Below, piece after piece: positions 10,017-18,590 of a DNA stretch of 44,299 nt. How positions within the stretch are numbered: position 1 is the first letter of the stretch; each line of letters opens with the position of its first letter. The stretch is from an uncultured Spartobacteria bacterium. Lineage in GTDB: Bacteria; Verrucomicrobiota; Verrucomicrobiia; Chthoniobacterales; UBA6821. The DNA lies in assembly GCA_903868795.1 (NCBI GenBank), contig CAIPWR010000049.1, positions 1-44,299 on the forward strand. The letters are read 5' to 3'. A program made the translations under genes and the position numbers. The notes beneath the pieces are model-generated. The model worked only from the letters and a program-made list of their open reading frames with translations. It was not told the DNA's origin and searched no databases.

Positions 10017-11202
10017 CGAAGGTTCCTAGTTCTCGGGCGATTTTAGCAAAAATGTCGAGCACCTTGTCGAGATCCTCATCAGTGTGGGTCGACATGAAGC
10101 TGGTACGGACAATCGCTTCGCCATAACGAACGGCTGGATAGATCGCTGGTATGGCAAAGACACCCTCCTCGAAGAGACGCTGGGCAAAGGCAAAGGCTTT
10201 GGCTTCGCTGCCAATGAGAATGGGAACAATGGGACTCTGGGTGGACCCAATCTTGAAACCGATTGACTTGAAACCCTCGTGCATCTTGCGGGTATTCTTC
10301 CAGAGCATCTCGATGCGCTCCGGTTCGGCCTGCATGATTTGGAGAGCTTTGAGAACTCCACCAGTCACGGCTGGAGCGAGTGAGGCGGTGAAGATAAAGC
10401 AGCGGGCCTTGTGCTTCACAAACTCAATGAGCTCGTTGGATCCGGAGATGAACCCTCCCATGGAGCCGAAGGACTTGGAGAACGTGCCCATGACGATCTC
10501 GACATCGTCATTGACCCCGAAGTGATGCACCACACCGCGTCCCTGAGGACCAACCACACCGAGTGAGTGGGCCTCGTCGACATACATGATGGCGCCATAT
10601 TCCTTGGCTGCCTCCACCATCGGGGGCAGATCAGCCATATCGCCCGACATACTGAAGACACCATCCATGATGATCAGGCGTCCGGAATCTTCGGGGATAC
10701 GCTTAAGACGATTGCGAAGAGCATCCACCGAGTTGTGGCGATAGGGAACAAGTTTGGCGGGAGCTACCTGGCATCCCTCGATGATCGAGGCATGATTCTC
10801 ACGGTCACAGAGAATGAAATCATCAGCCTCCGTGAGAGCGGCAAGGGCGCCTTGGTTGGCAAAGAAACCGGTCGAGAAAAGAAGGGCGCTTTCGCGGCCA
10901 AGGAATGCTGCCAACGCCTCCTCCAACTCATTGTGGAGAGAGATCGTGCCGTTCAGAAGACGGGAACCGGTGCAACCGGCGCCGAATTTGCGCGTCGCCT
11001 CGCAGGCCGCCTCGACAATGCGAGGGTCTTGGGCCAGGCCGAGGTAGTTGTTCGACCCGATCATGATCTTCTCCTCGCCACCGCAGACGACATGGTTGCC
11101 GTAGCTCTGCTCAATGCAGCGGAAATACGGGTAGAATCCTTGCGCCCGGGCATCTGCCGAATCGCTATACTCTCGGCACTTCTTGAAAAGGTCTCTGGCC
11201 AT
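9871..11202 (-). CDS. spt: Serine palmitoyltransferase-like alpha-oxoamine synthase
   Basis: A PLP-dependent alpha-oxoamine synthase that would condense serine with a long acyl thioester to 3-ketosphinganine, the first step of sphingolipid synthesis. It shows YFRCIEQSYGNHVV, GSNNYLGLAQDPR and GAGCTGSRLLNGT. The PLP-stacking His is in ENHASIIEG, the Asp/His pair in VDEAHSLGVVG, and the Schiff-base Lys in TFSKSFGSMGGF (about residue 241). BioF or Kbl are the alternatives; the ceramide-type neighbours favour SPT. ATG at 11202 (MARDLFKKCREY) is preferred because family homology starts there; an upstream ATG at 11253 adds 17 residues. About 48 C-terminal residues beyond the usual fold overlap the next gene in another frame. 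Confidence 0.82.
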   Translation of the reverse strand: MARDLFKKCREYSDSADARAQGFYPYFRCIEQSYGNHVVCGGEEKIMIGSNNYLGLAQDPRIVEAACEATRKFGAGCTGSRLLNGTISLHNELEEALAAFLGRESALLFSTGFFANQGALAALTEADDFILCDRENHASIIEGCQVAPAKLVPYRHNSVDALRNRLKRIPEDSGRLIIMDGVFSMSGDMADLPPMVEAAKEYGAIMYVDEAHSLGVVGPQGRGVVHHFGVNDDVEIVMGTFSKSFGSMGGFISGSNELIEFVKHKARCFIFTASLAPAVTGGVLKALQIMQAEPERIEMLWKNTRKMHEGFKSIGFKIGSTQSPIVPILIGSEAKAFAFAQRLFEEGVFAIPAIYPAVRYGEAIVRTSFMSTHTDEDLDKVLDIFAKIARELGTFDDPAYTEPGRRRNVFDFALPQRGGAEEVRVDSGDSSRNGSELHAAVSR

Positions 11203-11295
11203 TGCTACTGGGTGGAAAATCGCAGGAAATGGAAGGCGTGTAAATGCTTTCATGCACCCGCTGGAAGCGGGAACAGAGTAGGGAGGAGTAAAAAA

Positions 11296-11369
11296 TCGGG
11301 GCGACAGGATTCGAACCTGCGACTTCTTGGTCCCAAACCAAGCGCTCTACCAAGCTGAGCTACGCCCCG
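11296..11369 (-). tRNA. tRNA-Pro (anticodon UGG)
   Basis: The minus strand folds into a complete cloverleaf. It has a 7-bp acceptor stem CGGGGCG/CGCCCCG, a D-arm with AGCTCAGCTTGGTAGAGC, and an anticodon stem CTTGG/CCAAG enclosing the loop TTTGGGA with anticodon TGG. The T-arm is GCAGGTTCGAATCCTGT, and the discriminator base is A. CCA is not encoded; a T-run follows directly, serving as a simple terminator. It reads codons of the CCN box and lies upstream of spt in the same orientation. Confidence 0.96.
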
Positions 11370-11379
11370 TAAGTATGTG

Positions 11380-11409
11380 ATATTACTCTCATTGGTCGGG
11401 GATGTGCAA
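11380..11409 (-). promoter_or_regulatory. Candidate promoter of the tRNA-Pro gene
   Basis: On the minus strand TTGCAC (11409-11404) and TAATAT (11385-11380) are separated by 18 nt. The -10 ends 10 nt before the tRNA 5' end, a plausible distance for a short leader. The match is moderate (3 of 6 and 4 of 6). Confidence 0.35.
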
Positions 11410-11436
11410 GAAGCGTCTGGGGGCGCCTCTTATAAA

Positions 11437-11451
11437 CCGTTCCCTAAACGG
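11437..11451 (-). terminator. Weak terminator-like hairpin at the GH130 gene end
   Basis: On the minus strand CCGTT and AACGG pair around a 5-nt loop and are followed by TTTAT. The TAG stop of the GH130-like gene falls in the loop. The stem is only 5 bp, so termination here is uncertain. Confidence 0.3.
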
Positions 11452-12904
11452 ACTTCAGCAACGCGATCAAGGGATCCAACGGAACGCTGACCACAGCCGA
11501 GGCACGGTCGCTCACGGCAAATGGAAGAATCAGCTCTCGGCCATGAAGTAGAGAACCACAACTATAGACGACATTGGGGACATATCCCTCACGCTCAGCT
11601 CCGATAGGTGAGAGAAGAGGCTCACGAAGACGCCCGATCACCTTGGTGGGGTCATTCAAATCCAGCAGCGCAGCTCCGATACAATATTTGCGCATGGGCC
11701 CGACCCCGTGTGTGATGACAAGCCAACCTGCCTCCGTCTCGATGGGCGAGCCGCAATTGCCGATCTTCACCGACTCCCACATTTCGGAAGGGCGCAGGAT
11801 CACTTGCGGATCACTCCAATAATGAGGGCTATCCGAGAACATGATGAAGAGGTTCTCATCGTCCTGGCGCGAGAGCATGGCGTAACGCCCATTGATGTGA
11901 CGTGGAAAAAGTGCCATCCCCTTGTTCTGCACGGCACTTCCGTTAAGCGTCAGGATGCGGAAGTGCAGGAAATCCTTGGTTTCGATGAGCTGTGGCAGAA
12001 TGGATCGTCCGTTATAAGCCGTGTAGGTGGCATAATAGATGACCTTTCCATCATCTTCGATGAAGCGGACAAAACGGGCATCCTCAATCCCATTGCTCTC
12101 ATTCGTTGAAACGGGAAAAATAATCCGTTCACTCATCGCCAGTTTCTCTGAAAAAAGAAGTTCGTAGTTTGATTTAGCAAGCCACTTGACGCTCTCCAGC
12201 GTCCGCAGCATTTCATGGTTCGCCGGTTGCTGCTCACTCAGGATCGTGGCGATACTTTGGTTCAAATCGGCAAGAGTAAAGTCATCAGCAAGGTGCCCCA
12301 TGACGGCACCGACATATGATTCTTCCAGCCCCATCTCCGAAAGTTTCATGATGAAGAGTTGCTTCTGATAGCTCGGGTTTGGCACCACTTCCGGCACGGT
12401 CACAAAACGGGAGACCGGATCGAACGAGATGCCCCCTCCGGCAGCAATCACGCCTGACCGGAATTCAATGGAGGAAATATGACCCTCCCCGGTTGCACGC
12501 AGACTCATTACAAACCTGAGGGCCCCTTTCGGGAGATTGCTCTGATCGGGATGCGGCACCATGGAGGGATTGAAGATCGCCGCAGACTCGAGGGCATACT
12601 CCCCGGAAAACAACGCTCCGATCAGCAACTCCCTTTCACGGGAAAGCTGGCGGTGCGTGAACACATGATGCTTAACCCGTAAAAAATGAGCCTCCAGAAC
12701 TGATTGGGTATCCAAGTGCCGGGTCTCGAATTCTGCCAATACTGCGGCGAGTTGCATTCTCACCTCATCCTCGGTGAGGGCAAGAGCTCTGCCAATGATC
12801 GTGGTGACACGGTGAATCTCCGCAGGAATGAAAGGACGTATAATGACACGCGCACTTTCCGGAAGAAGTGTCACCTCATGGCGGCAAAGTCTAATGAGAT
12901 TCAT
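11444..12904 (-). CDS. GH130-like glycoside phosphorylase/hydrolase
   Basis: A 486-residue protein related to glycoside hydrolase family 130, whose members phosphorolyse beta-1,4- or beta-1,2-mannosides. It has an N-terminal helical extension (about residues 1-140) ahead of the five-bladed propeller. Propeller motifs are IFNPSMVPHPDQ, ISSIEFRSG, GIEDARFVRF (the position of the family's catalytic acid region) and GSPIETEAGWLVITHGVG with GPMRKYCIGAALLDL. It starts 9 nt after the GT4 gene stops, so the two are almost certainly co-transcribed. This pairing suggests turnover and synthesis of the same mannoside-type glycan. Substrate is not determined; no signal peptide is visible, so it should be cytosolic. 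Confidence 0.85.
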   Translation of the reverse strand: MNLIRLCRHEVTLLPESARVIIRPFIPAEIHRVTTIIGRALALTEDEVRMQLAAVLAEFETRHLDTQSVLEAHFLRVKHHVFTHRQLSRERELLIGALFSGEYALESAAIFNPSMVPHPDQSNLPKGALRFVMSLRATGEGHISSIEFRSGVIAAGGGISFDPVSRFVTVPEVVPNPSYQKQLFIMKLSEMGLEESYVGAVMGHLADDFTLADLNQSIATILSEQQPANHEMLRTLESVKWLAKSNYELLFSEKLAMSERIIFPVSTNESNGIEDARFVRFIEDDGKVIYYATYTAYNGRSILPQLIETKDFLHFRILTLNGSAVQNKGMALFPRHINGRYAMLSRQDDENLFIMFSDSPHYWSDPQVILRPSEMWESVKIGNCGSPIETEAGWLVITHGVGPMRKYCIGAALLDLNDPTKVIGRLREPLLSPIGAEREGYVPNVVYSCGSLLHGRELILPFAVSDRASAVVSVPLDPLIALLKSV

Positions 12905-12913
12905 TGTAATTGA

Positions 12914-15178
12914 TCAGGCAGCGATCGGTGCAGGAGGAATGAGATGTTCGGCGCGATTCATTTCCGCAAGTGCCAGATGGAAGGCAAGCGATGATTCGGC
13001 GCCCTGATTTTCACTGACCCGGTCGCAGTGCAATCCATCGCTGCATCCACCGGTGCTGAAATCATAAAGTGGCAGCCCCAGATCGTTGCGCCCCAGAAAC
13101 CACTCAAAAGATCGCCATGCCTCGTGCGTCCAGGCAATATCTTCCGTTGCAGCAAAAGCCTCGTGGCAGGCGGAAATCATCGCCAAGGCCTCCAGCGGTT
13201 GTTGGTCAAAATCGGCCCTTGCACCATCCTTTTTGTAAAATCCATTGCTGCCGATGGGTCGAAAACAGCCTGCCTGAGTTTTCTGGAGTGATGTCAGCCA
13301 GCGAAGCGATTTCAGTCCGATGGCAAGCGTCTCATCCTCTCTCATGGACTGACCGCTCAGGATGAGCGCCTGGCAGAACCTTGCATTATCATAGGTGAGA
13401 CTTGCCTCGAACCAAAGCCAGTCCTCCGTGGCGTATTCTTCCCAGAGCTTTAGGAGCCTTGAGACAAGGTGCCCACGCAGCAGACTTGTCTTTTTCTCCC
13501 CGGGAAACCGTCGCTGATATTCATGGATTCCCAAGAGGGAAAAATTCCAAGCCCTTGGCGAAGTGAATTCCTTCACCACACCCAATCCTTTCATGAAAAG
13601 CTGCTCGCAGAGCCGTCGGTGCCCTTCGTCATGTGAACGGCCGACGCCTGTGCCGAGAGCCCAGAGCGCACGCGCATGACTGTCCTCACTCCCGGCATCC
13701 TCAAGCCACTGCCTTCCATGACTCATGAAATTGCGGAATCGCCCGCTCCCATAATCAAGTGCCGCCGCTAGAAAGGCTAAATAGCTAGTGGCATGACCGG
13801 AAAGACTCTCCTCGGGTGATTCCCCCCCAACCTCATCCAGCAGATTGCAGAGAATATAGGCCCTGGCATTGTCATCGGTGCAGTAGCCTTCGTGGAAATT
13901 CGGCACATTGAAAATCGCGTGCTGAAAAATACCGGTTCCATCACTCATCCGAATGATGTGATCCAGTCGTAGAGGGGGAAGTTCTGATGGCCGACTACCG
14001 AGCGTCCACCCGGCGAAGGCTGCCCGTGGAAGGAAATTCCGGTCGGAACGGGCATGCTGGAACGTCTGCAGATACCGTTGCGCAACCGCCGGCCAGATCA
14101 TGGTGCGCCCGATTGCATAGGCCTCCCCACGGATTGCTTCCATGCGGGAGGGGTCATGAAGGAGACCGCAGACTCCTTCGGCGATGGCCTTGGAGTCCCG
14201 AAAAGGAACGAGTACACCGCGCTCCTCCGAAAGCAATTCCTGAGCATGCCAGTAGGGCGTGGAGACCACCACTTTCCCTGCTCCAAAAACATAGGCAAGC
14301 GTGCCCGAAGTCACCTGCGCAGCGTTCAGGTAGGGGGTAAGGTAAACGTCGGTTGCTCCTATGAATTCCTTCAGATCTTCCGACGAAACAAACCGATTGT
14401 AGAAGATCACATGTTCCTTCACTCCACGATCACGAGCAAGCCGTTCCAGACTCAATCGATAGCGTTCACCTTCGGTCGCTAGCTGATGAGGATGCGTCGC
14501 CCCCAGAACCAGATAGACGACATCCGGGTGTCTGCGGACAATCTCGGGCAACGCCTCGATCACATACTCGATCCCTTTGCCGGGAGAGATCAGCCCGAAA
14601 GTCAACAGCACAGTCCGCCCCTCCACTCCGAACTCGGCCTTGTAAAACGACGAGTCCTTGAAGGGAATATCTAGGATGCCATGAGGGATCACATCGATCT
14701 TTTCCTGCGGAACTTCATAGACCTCACGTAGAATCTCAGCTCCATGCTGCGCCATCACTACCAGACGGTCACTGCGACGAGTCAGTTCGCCCATCACCTT
14801 GCGCTGTGCAGGACTGGGCTCACGAAGGATAGTGTGTAGCGTCGTCACCACCGGCATCCGCACTTCCTTGAGCAAGGCCAGCAGATGACTTCCGGCAGCC
14901 CCGCCGTAGATGCCAAATTCATGCTGCACGCAGAGCACATCTGCCCTGTTAAAATTCAGAAAATCAGCGGCCCGTCTGTAGGAATCGAGATCTTTCTCCA
15001 ACAGTTCAAATCGAACCCTGGGCGAATAATCATACCCTTCCTGGCGATCATTTACCGCTCCAACAAAGCAGTCGGCCTCGGGAATCTCACGAGCGACCGA
15101 CTCGCACAAATCATGCGTGAAGGTCGCTATTCCGCAAAGTCTGGGCAGATAATCCCCCAGAAAGGCAATGCGCTGCAA
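12914..15178 (-). CDS. GT4 glycosyltransferase fused to a C-terminal helical-toroid domain
   Basis: A 754-residue two-part protein. Residues 1 to about 385 form a GT-B, family 4 glycosyltransferase: RIAFLGDYLPRLCGIATFT at the start, VQHEFGIYGG, VIPHGILDIPF, LLTFGLISPGKGIEYVIEAL and LTPYLNAAQVTSGTLAYVFG. Residues of about 400-745 are a separate domain with repeated helical motifs (CTDDNARAY, SHARALWALG, WEEYATEDWLWFE, FDQQPLEALAMI, GCSDGLH, NQGAESSLAFHLALAEM) resembling an (alpha/alpha) toroid of carbohydrate-active enzymes. The start is TTG at 15178: an in-frame stop lies nine codons upstream and the family N-terminus begins here. With the GH130-like gene it probably makes or remodels a mannose-containing glycan; the acceptor is unknown. 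Confidence 0.83.
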   Translation of the reverse strand: MQRIAFLGDYLPRLCGIATFTHDLCESVAREIPEADCFVGAVNDRQEGYDYSPRVRFELLEKDLDSYRRAADFLNFNRADVLCVQHEFGIYGGAAGSHLLALLKEVRMPVVTTLHTILREPSPAQRKVMGELTRRSDRLVVMAQHGAEILREVYEVPQEKIDVIPHGILDIPFKDSSFYKAEFGVEGRTVLLTFGLISPGKGIEYVIEALPEIVRRHPDVVYLVLGATHPHQLATEGERYRLSLERLARDRGVKEHVIFYNRFVSSEDLKEFIGATDVYLTPYLNAAQVTSGTLAYVFGAGKVVVSTPYWHAQELLSEERGVLVPFRDSKAIAEGVCGLLHDPSRMEAIRGEAYAIGRTMIWPAVAQRYLQTFQHARSDRNFLPRAAFAGWTLGSRPSELPPLRLDHIIRMSDGTGIFQHAIFNVPNFHEGYCTDDNARAYILCNLLDEVGGESPEESLSGHATSYLAFLAAALDYGSGRFRNFMSHGRQWLEDAGSEDSHARALWALGTGVGRSHDEGHRRLCEQLFMKGLGVVKEFTSPRAWNFSLLGIHEYQRRFPGEKKTSLLRGHLVSRLLKLWEEYATEDWLWFEASLTYDNARFCQALILSGQSMREDETLAIGLKSLRWLTSLQKTQAGCFRPIGSNGFYKKDGARADFDQQPLEALAMISACHEAFAATEDIAWTHEAWRSFEWFLGRNDLGLPLYDFSTGGCSDGLHCDRVSENQGAESSLAFHLALAEMNRAEHLIPPAPIAA

Positions 15179-15241
15179 TGGAGCAGAACGGTTCAGGAGG
15201 ACTCACCCTGCTCCCTTCGACCTTCAGTGGCAAGAAGCGAC

Positions 15242-16069
15242 TCAGAGCCTGTAAAAGCGGGTGCAGTTGCCACCGAGAATCGATTCCCGATTCTGAATCG
15301 GAAATTTATCGATGTAGTCGGTCACGATCTTCATCGTTGCCTCGTAGTCGGCAGAAAGATTGCAGACAGGCCAGTCCGAGCCGATCATCAGACGCTCCGA
15401 GCCGAAGGCGTTAAAAACAACATCGAGATAGCCGTGAAAATCTTCTAGCCTCCACTCCCCCCATGCTGCTTCGGTGACCATTCCTGAGAGCTTGCAATAA
15501 ACATTCGGGAATTTTGCGAGCACTCCAATATCTTCCTTCCAAGGTGAGAATTTCTGATTCTTAATCTCGGGCTTCGCGATGTGATCGATCACAAATGGCT
15601 GCTCGGGAAATTCCTCCACGAGTCGGGCTGCAATAGGGAGATGTTTGGGAAAGAGCAAGAGATCGTAGGTCAGTTTAAATTCCTTGAGCTGCCCGATACC
15701 GCGCCTGAACTCGGCCCCCATCATGAAATCATCATCCGGTTCATCATGGACAACATGGCGGACGCCCACGAACTTTGGATTTTTGGAAAATTCCTGTAAC
15801 TGTGACCGCAGCTCGGGCGAACGGAGATCGACCCAGCCGACGATACCCTTGATAAACGGATACTGGGCGGCAAGATCAAGCAGCCAGCAGGTCTCTTCTA
15901 GGCTCTGTCGCGCCTGCACGGCAACAGTGCCATCAAATCCAGAAGCCTTCAGTAACGACTCCAGATCATTAGGAAGGTAGTTGCGCTTGAGCACCGTCAT
16001 CCGATCATCCATCCAAATATGCTCGGTTGGGCTGTAGTTCCAAAAATGGTTGTGGGCATCGAGTTTCAT
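15242..16069 (-). CDS. Amidohydrolase-family (L-fuconolactonase-like) lactonase
   Basis: A 275-residue TIM-barrel hydrolase of the amidohydrolase-2 type. The N-terminal metal motif is DAHNHFW, the middle carries VAVQARQSLEET and VGWVDLRSPE, then FVIDHIAKPEI with its metal-site His. The C-terminal part has CKLSGMVTEA and the catalytic Asp block GSDWPVC. These features match L-fuconolactonase and related sugar-lactone hydrolases, so opening of a sugar lactone in the cytosol is the likely reaction. It precedes the glycosyltransferase by 63 nt on the same strand. Which lactone is hydrolysed cannot be told from sequence. Confidence 0.85.
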   Translation of the reverse strand: MKLDAHNHFWNYSPTEHIWMDDRMTVLKRNYLPNDLESLLKASGFDGTVAVQARQSLEETCWLLDLAAQYPFIKGIVGWVDLRSPELRSQLQEFSKNPKFVGVRHVVHDEPDDDFMMGAEFRRGIGQLKEFKLTYDLLLFPKHLPIAARLVEEFPEQPFVIDHIAKPEIKNQKFSPWKEDIGVLAKFPNVYCKLSGMVTEAAWGEWRLEDFHGYLDVVFNAFGSERLMIGSDWPVCNLSADYEATMKIVTDYIDKFPIQNRESILGGNCTRFYRL

Positions 16070-16088
16070 GATCGGGGAAAAAATTGAA

Positions 16089-16415
16089 TTAAGCGGGCTC
16101 TACGGTTACTGCCGTTCCGTAGCAGAGGACTTCGGTAGCGGAAAGATTGGCGCCAAGGTCTGAAGCATCATAGCGAACCCCGATAATGGCATTGGCACCA
16201 AGTTGTGCAGCATGGGCCACCATGGCGTCAAAAGCGTGTTGCCTGCCCTGTTCGCACATCTCTGTATAGGCACCGATCCGACCACCAATGATGCTTTTAA
16301 GTCCTCCTAAAATTCCCTGTGCAATGGTCGGAGAGCGAACAATGATTCCTCGCACCATGCCCTTGTGAGCCGTGATGCGATAGCCGGGAATGTCAAAGGT
16401 AGTTGAAGAGAGCAT
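16089..16415 (-). CDS. YbjQ (UPF0145) family protein
   Basis: A 108-residue protein of the YbjQ family, a small pentamer-forming fold often called a putative heavy-metal-binding domain but of unknown function. It shows the family opening [19 protein letters not shown], then [16 protein letters not shown] and the signature [17 protein letters not shown]. The end is GTAVTVEP. It lies between the pgm gene and the amidohydrolase, all on the minus strand; nothing in the context gives a role. Confidence 0.88.
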   Translation of the reverse strand: MLSSTTFDIPGYRITAHKGMVRGIIVRSPTIAQGILGGLKSIIGGRIGAYTEMCEQGRQHAFDAMVAHAAQLGANAIIGVRYDASDLGANLSATEVLCYGTAVTVEPA

Positions 16416-16444
16416 GGGTGGAGGAAACGTTAAAATCGTGAAAA

Positions 16445-16509
16445 AGTTGGAAGGTTACAAAGAATGGAGGGGATCAGTCTGGCGCATTTCACATTGTAAC
16501 TTTCTAACT
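16445..16509 (-). terminator. Long inverted repeat between pgm and ybjQ (terminator or small repeat element)
   Basis: Arms at 16445-16460 and 16494-16509 are complementary over 16 positions (14 Watson-Crick, 2 G-T when read on the plus strand). They enclose a 33-nt loop. In the direction of pgm transcription the second arm is followed by TTTT, so it can act as an intrinsic terminator after pgm. The large loop and long arms also suit a dispersed intergenic repeat. Confidence 0.5.
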
Positions 16510-16523
16510 CTTTTAACAAAGCA

Positions 16524-18479
16524 TCACTCCGCGCGTTTCACTGCATCCGCCTTCAGCCACTGCCAGAGGTTTTCGAGACCTGCTGCGACGCGCTGTTTGG
16601 TGGCGGCAAGCTCCTCGGGAGTGAACGTTCCTGTTGCAGGCCTCTCGGTGGCGTAGAGGTAATATTTGATCTTCGGCTCCGTGCCTGAGGGACGGACAGC
16701 GACTTTCAAACCACCGGCAATCTCAAAGACGATCATCGCCTCCTTGGGAATCAACTCCCCCTCGGAGTCATGAAGATCCTGGGTTGCGTAATTCAAGACG
16801 GAGAGCACCTCGGCTCCCTCGATCTCCGCGGGAGGAGTGCCTGCGTAAGAGTCGACCAATTTCTTGATCTTGGCAGCCCCCTCAGCGCCTTCGAAGGTGA
16901 GCGACTCACCACGCTCGAGATAGAAGCCGTATTCCGCGTAAATCCTATCAAGCAGAGTCACAACGGTGATGCCCTCGCTCGCGGCGTAGGCAGCCACCTC
17001 GGCGAAGCAGATGACGGCGGCGTTACCATCTTTGTCACGAACGAAATCGCCGGTGTTGTAGCCGTAGCTCTCTTCTCCACCGAAAACGAAGAAGAGAGAA
17101 TCCTTAAGGCGCGCTTCACGGGTCTCCTCCTCCGAGAGATTGCGGTAATGAGCCTGAATTTCAGCAGGGAGTTTCTCCTCGTAGGCACGCTGCTTGGAGC
17201 CAATGTACTTAAAACCTGTCAAGGTCTCGACGCACTTCACACCAAAGCCGAGCGCGATTTCCTTTTGAAGATCCGTGGTAACAAGACTCTTGATCACGAC
17301 GGCGTGTTCTCGGTTCTCCTCGGTCAGGATACCTTTCTCAAAAAGGCGCTTGAGACGATACCAGACCATGAGCGATCCGATTTGATTTCCGGTCAGTAGC
17401 AACAGCTTACCGGAGGCATCTCTCGCTGCGACTCCCATACGGTCATCATCAGGATCGGTCGCCTGCACAAGGTCCGCCTTCTCAATGTCGGCGAGTTCCA
17501 TACCGAGTTTGAGCGCTTCGGGATATTCTGGATTTGGAGATTTAACCGTCGGGAAGAGGCCATCCGGAACCATCTGCGAGGGAACAGGCCAGCATTCGAC
17601 TCCCAGACGATGAAGCATGGGAACAATGATCACACCTCCCACTCCATGGAGCGGGGTAAAGACCGTCTTGAGCGCGGGCTTACGGCGAAACAGCTCCGGG
17701 TCAACAATCAGCTTCTCGAGGCGCTCCATGTAGGCCTCGTCAATCTCGCGACCGATCTTGATCACCTGACCCCGATGAGCTTCCGGCAGGGGCTCGTAGG
17801 TATCGTCTCCGGCATTCACCAGGTCAATAATTCCCTGATCATGCGGGGCGACCACCTGTCCTCCGTCGTCAAAGTAAACTTTATACCCATTATAGCCCGG
17901 AGGATTGTGGCTGGCCGTGATGTTGATCCCGGCCGCGGCATTCTTGTACCGCACCGCAAAGGAAAGCTCCGGCGTGGAGCGGGGCCCCTCGAAAAGAAGC
18001 GCATCGCACCCGAGATCGGTCATCACTTTGGCGGCAAGATCGGCGAACTCTCGGGAGAAGAATCTGGTGTCGTAGCTGATCGCGATCGCAGGACGTCCGG
18101 GGCGATTCTCCCGCTCATGCCACTGCCGCACGTAGGTCGCGAGTCCGCGGGTAGCGCGGGCGATGTTGTAATCATTCATCGCGTTCGTGCCGATGCAGGC
18201 ATACTCGGGACGACCGTCAGGGCGACCTGGGCCGGCCTCTGCCGAGGTAATCACTTCACCAATGGTCTTACCCCGGAGACCTCCGGTCCCAAACGCCATC
18301 GTGCGGAAGAAGCGGTTATTTAATTCATCCCACCGCCCGGACTCAGCGAGTTGGGTAATCACGGTTTCAGCTAAAGGGGATGACCCTTTGGCAAGCATGG
18401 TGCGGATATTCTCCGCGGAGGACTTCAGGAGCGAACCGGAAGCCTCGGCCGCAGAGATGGATTCAAGGAGGGTGGTCAT
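16524..18479 (-). CDS. Phosphoglucomutase/phosphomannomutase
   Basis: A 651-residue alpha-D-phosphohexomutase interconverting hexose 1- and 6-phosphates. All four active-site elements are visible: phosphoserine loop ITASHNPPGYNGYKVYF (about residue 190), metal loop ATDPDDDRMG (about 345), sugar-binding FGGEESYGY (about 470) and phosphate-binding RPSGTEPKIKYY (about 598). The N-terminus has FRTMAFGTGGLRGKTIGEV, typical of the long PgcA-like branch. At 651 residues it is longer than the common 550-580. It supplies or drains sugar phosphates for the glycosyltransferase region downstream. An MFS transporter is divergent from it. Confidence 0.95.
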   Translation of the reverse strand: MTTLLESISAAEASGSLLKSSAENIRTMLAKGSSPLAETVITQLAESGRWDELNNRFFRTMAFGTGGLRGKTIGEVITSAEAGPGRPDGRPEYACIGTNAMNDYNIARATRGLATYVRQWHERENRPGRPAIAISYDTRFFSREFADLAAKVMTDLGCDALLFEGPRSTPELSFAVRYKNAAAGINITASHNPPGYNGYKVYFDDGGQVVAPHDQGIIDLVNAGDDTYEPLPEAHRGQVIKIGREIDEAYMERLEKLIVDPELFRRKPALKTVFTPLHGVGGVIIVPMLHRLGVECWPVPSQMVPDGLFPTVKSPNPEYPEALKLGMELADIEKADLVQATDPDDDRMGVAARDASGKLLLLTGNQIGSLMVWYRLKRLFEKGILTEENREHAVVIKSLVTTDLQKEIALGFGVKCVETLTGFKYIGSKQRAYEEKLPAEIQAHYRNLSEEETREARLKDSLFFVFGGEESYGYNTGDFVRDKDGNAAVICFAEVAAYAASEGITVVTLLDRIYAEYGFYLERGESLTFEGAEGAAKIKKLVDSYAGTPPAEIEGAEVLSVLNYATQDLHDSEGELIPKEAMIVFEIAGGLKVAVRPSGTEPKIKYYLYATERPATGTFTPEELAATKQRVAAGLENLWQWLKADAVKRAE

Positions 18480-18515
18480 GATTGGGTTGTAGTTTCCTTA
18501 ACATAGAAAACGAAC

Positions 18516-18539
18516 TCAAAAAAACTTTCGTTTTTTTGA
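18516..18539. promoter_or_regulatory. Perfect 10-bp palindrome in the pgm/MFS divergent region
   Basis: TCAAAAAAAC and GTTTTTTTGA form a perfect inverted repeat around the 4-nt loop TTTC. It sits midway in the 111-nt divergent promoter region, so it could be an operator or a strong local hairpin. No protein can be assigned to it. Confidence 0.4.
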
Positions 18540-18577
18540 AGATTGCTTCACGAGAAAAATTCCTGCTATTTTTTCAT

Positions 18578-18583
18578 TATAAA
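18578..18583 (+). promoter_or_regulatory. Candidate -10 box for the MFS gene
   Basis: TATAAA ends 7 nt before the ATG at 18591, which would place transcription start at or next to the start codon. No good -35 is found at 16-18 nt upstream. An alternative promoter is TTGCTT (18543-18548) with CTATTT (18566-18571) at 17-nt spacing, giving a short leader instead. Confidence 0.3.
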
Positions 18584-18590
18584 ATCCCCC

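Noticed and set aside
9871-11202. BioF or Kbl (biotin or threonine pathway) assignment
   Set aside because: No biotin or threonine genes are nearby, while the two following genes fit ceramide synthesis; kept only as an alternative.
11165-11353. Small minus-strand frame with WDQEVAGSNPVAP
   Set aside because: This is the familiar spurious translation of tRNA sequence; it lies over tRNA-Pro and its flank.
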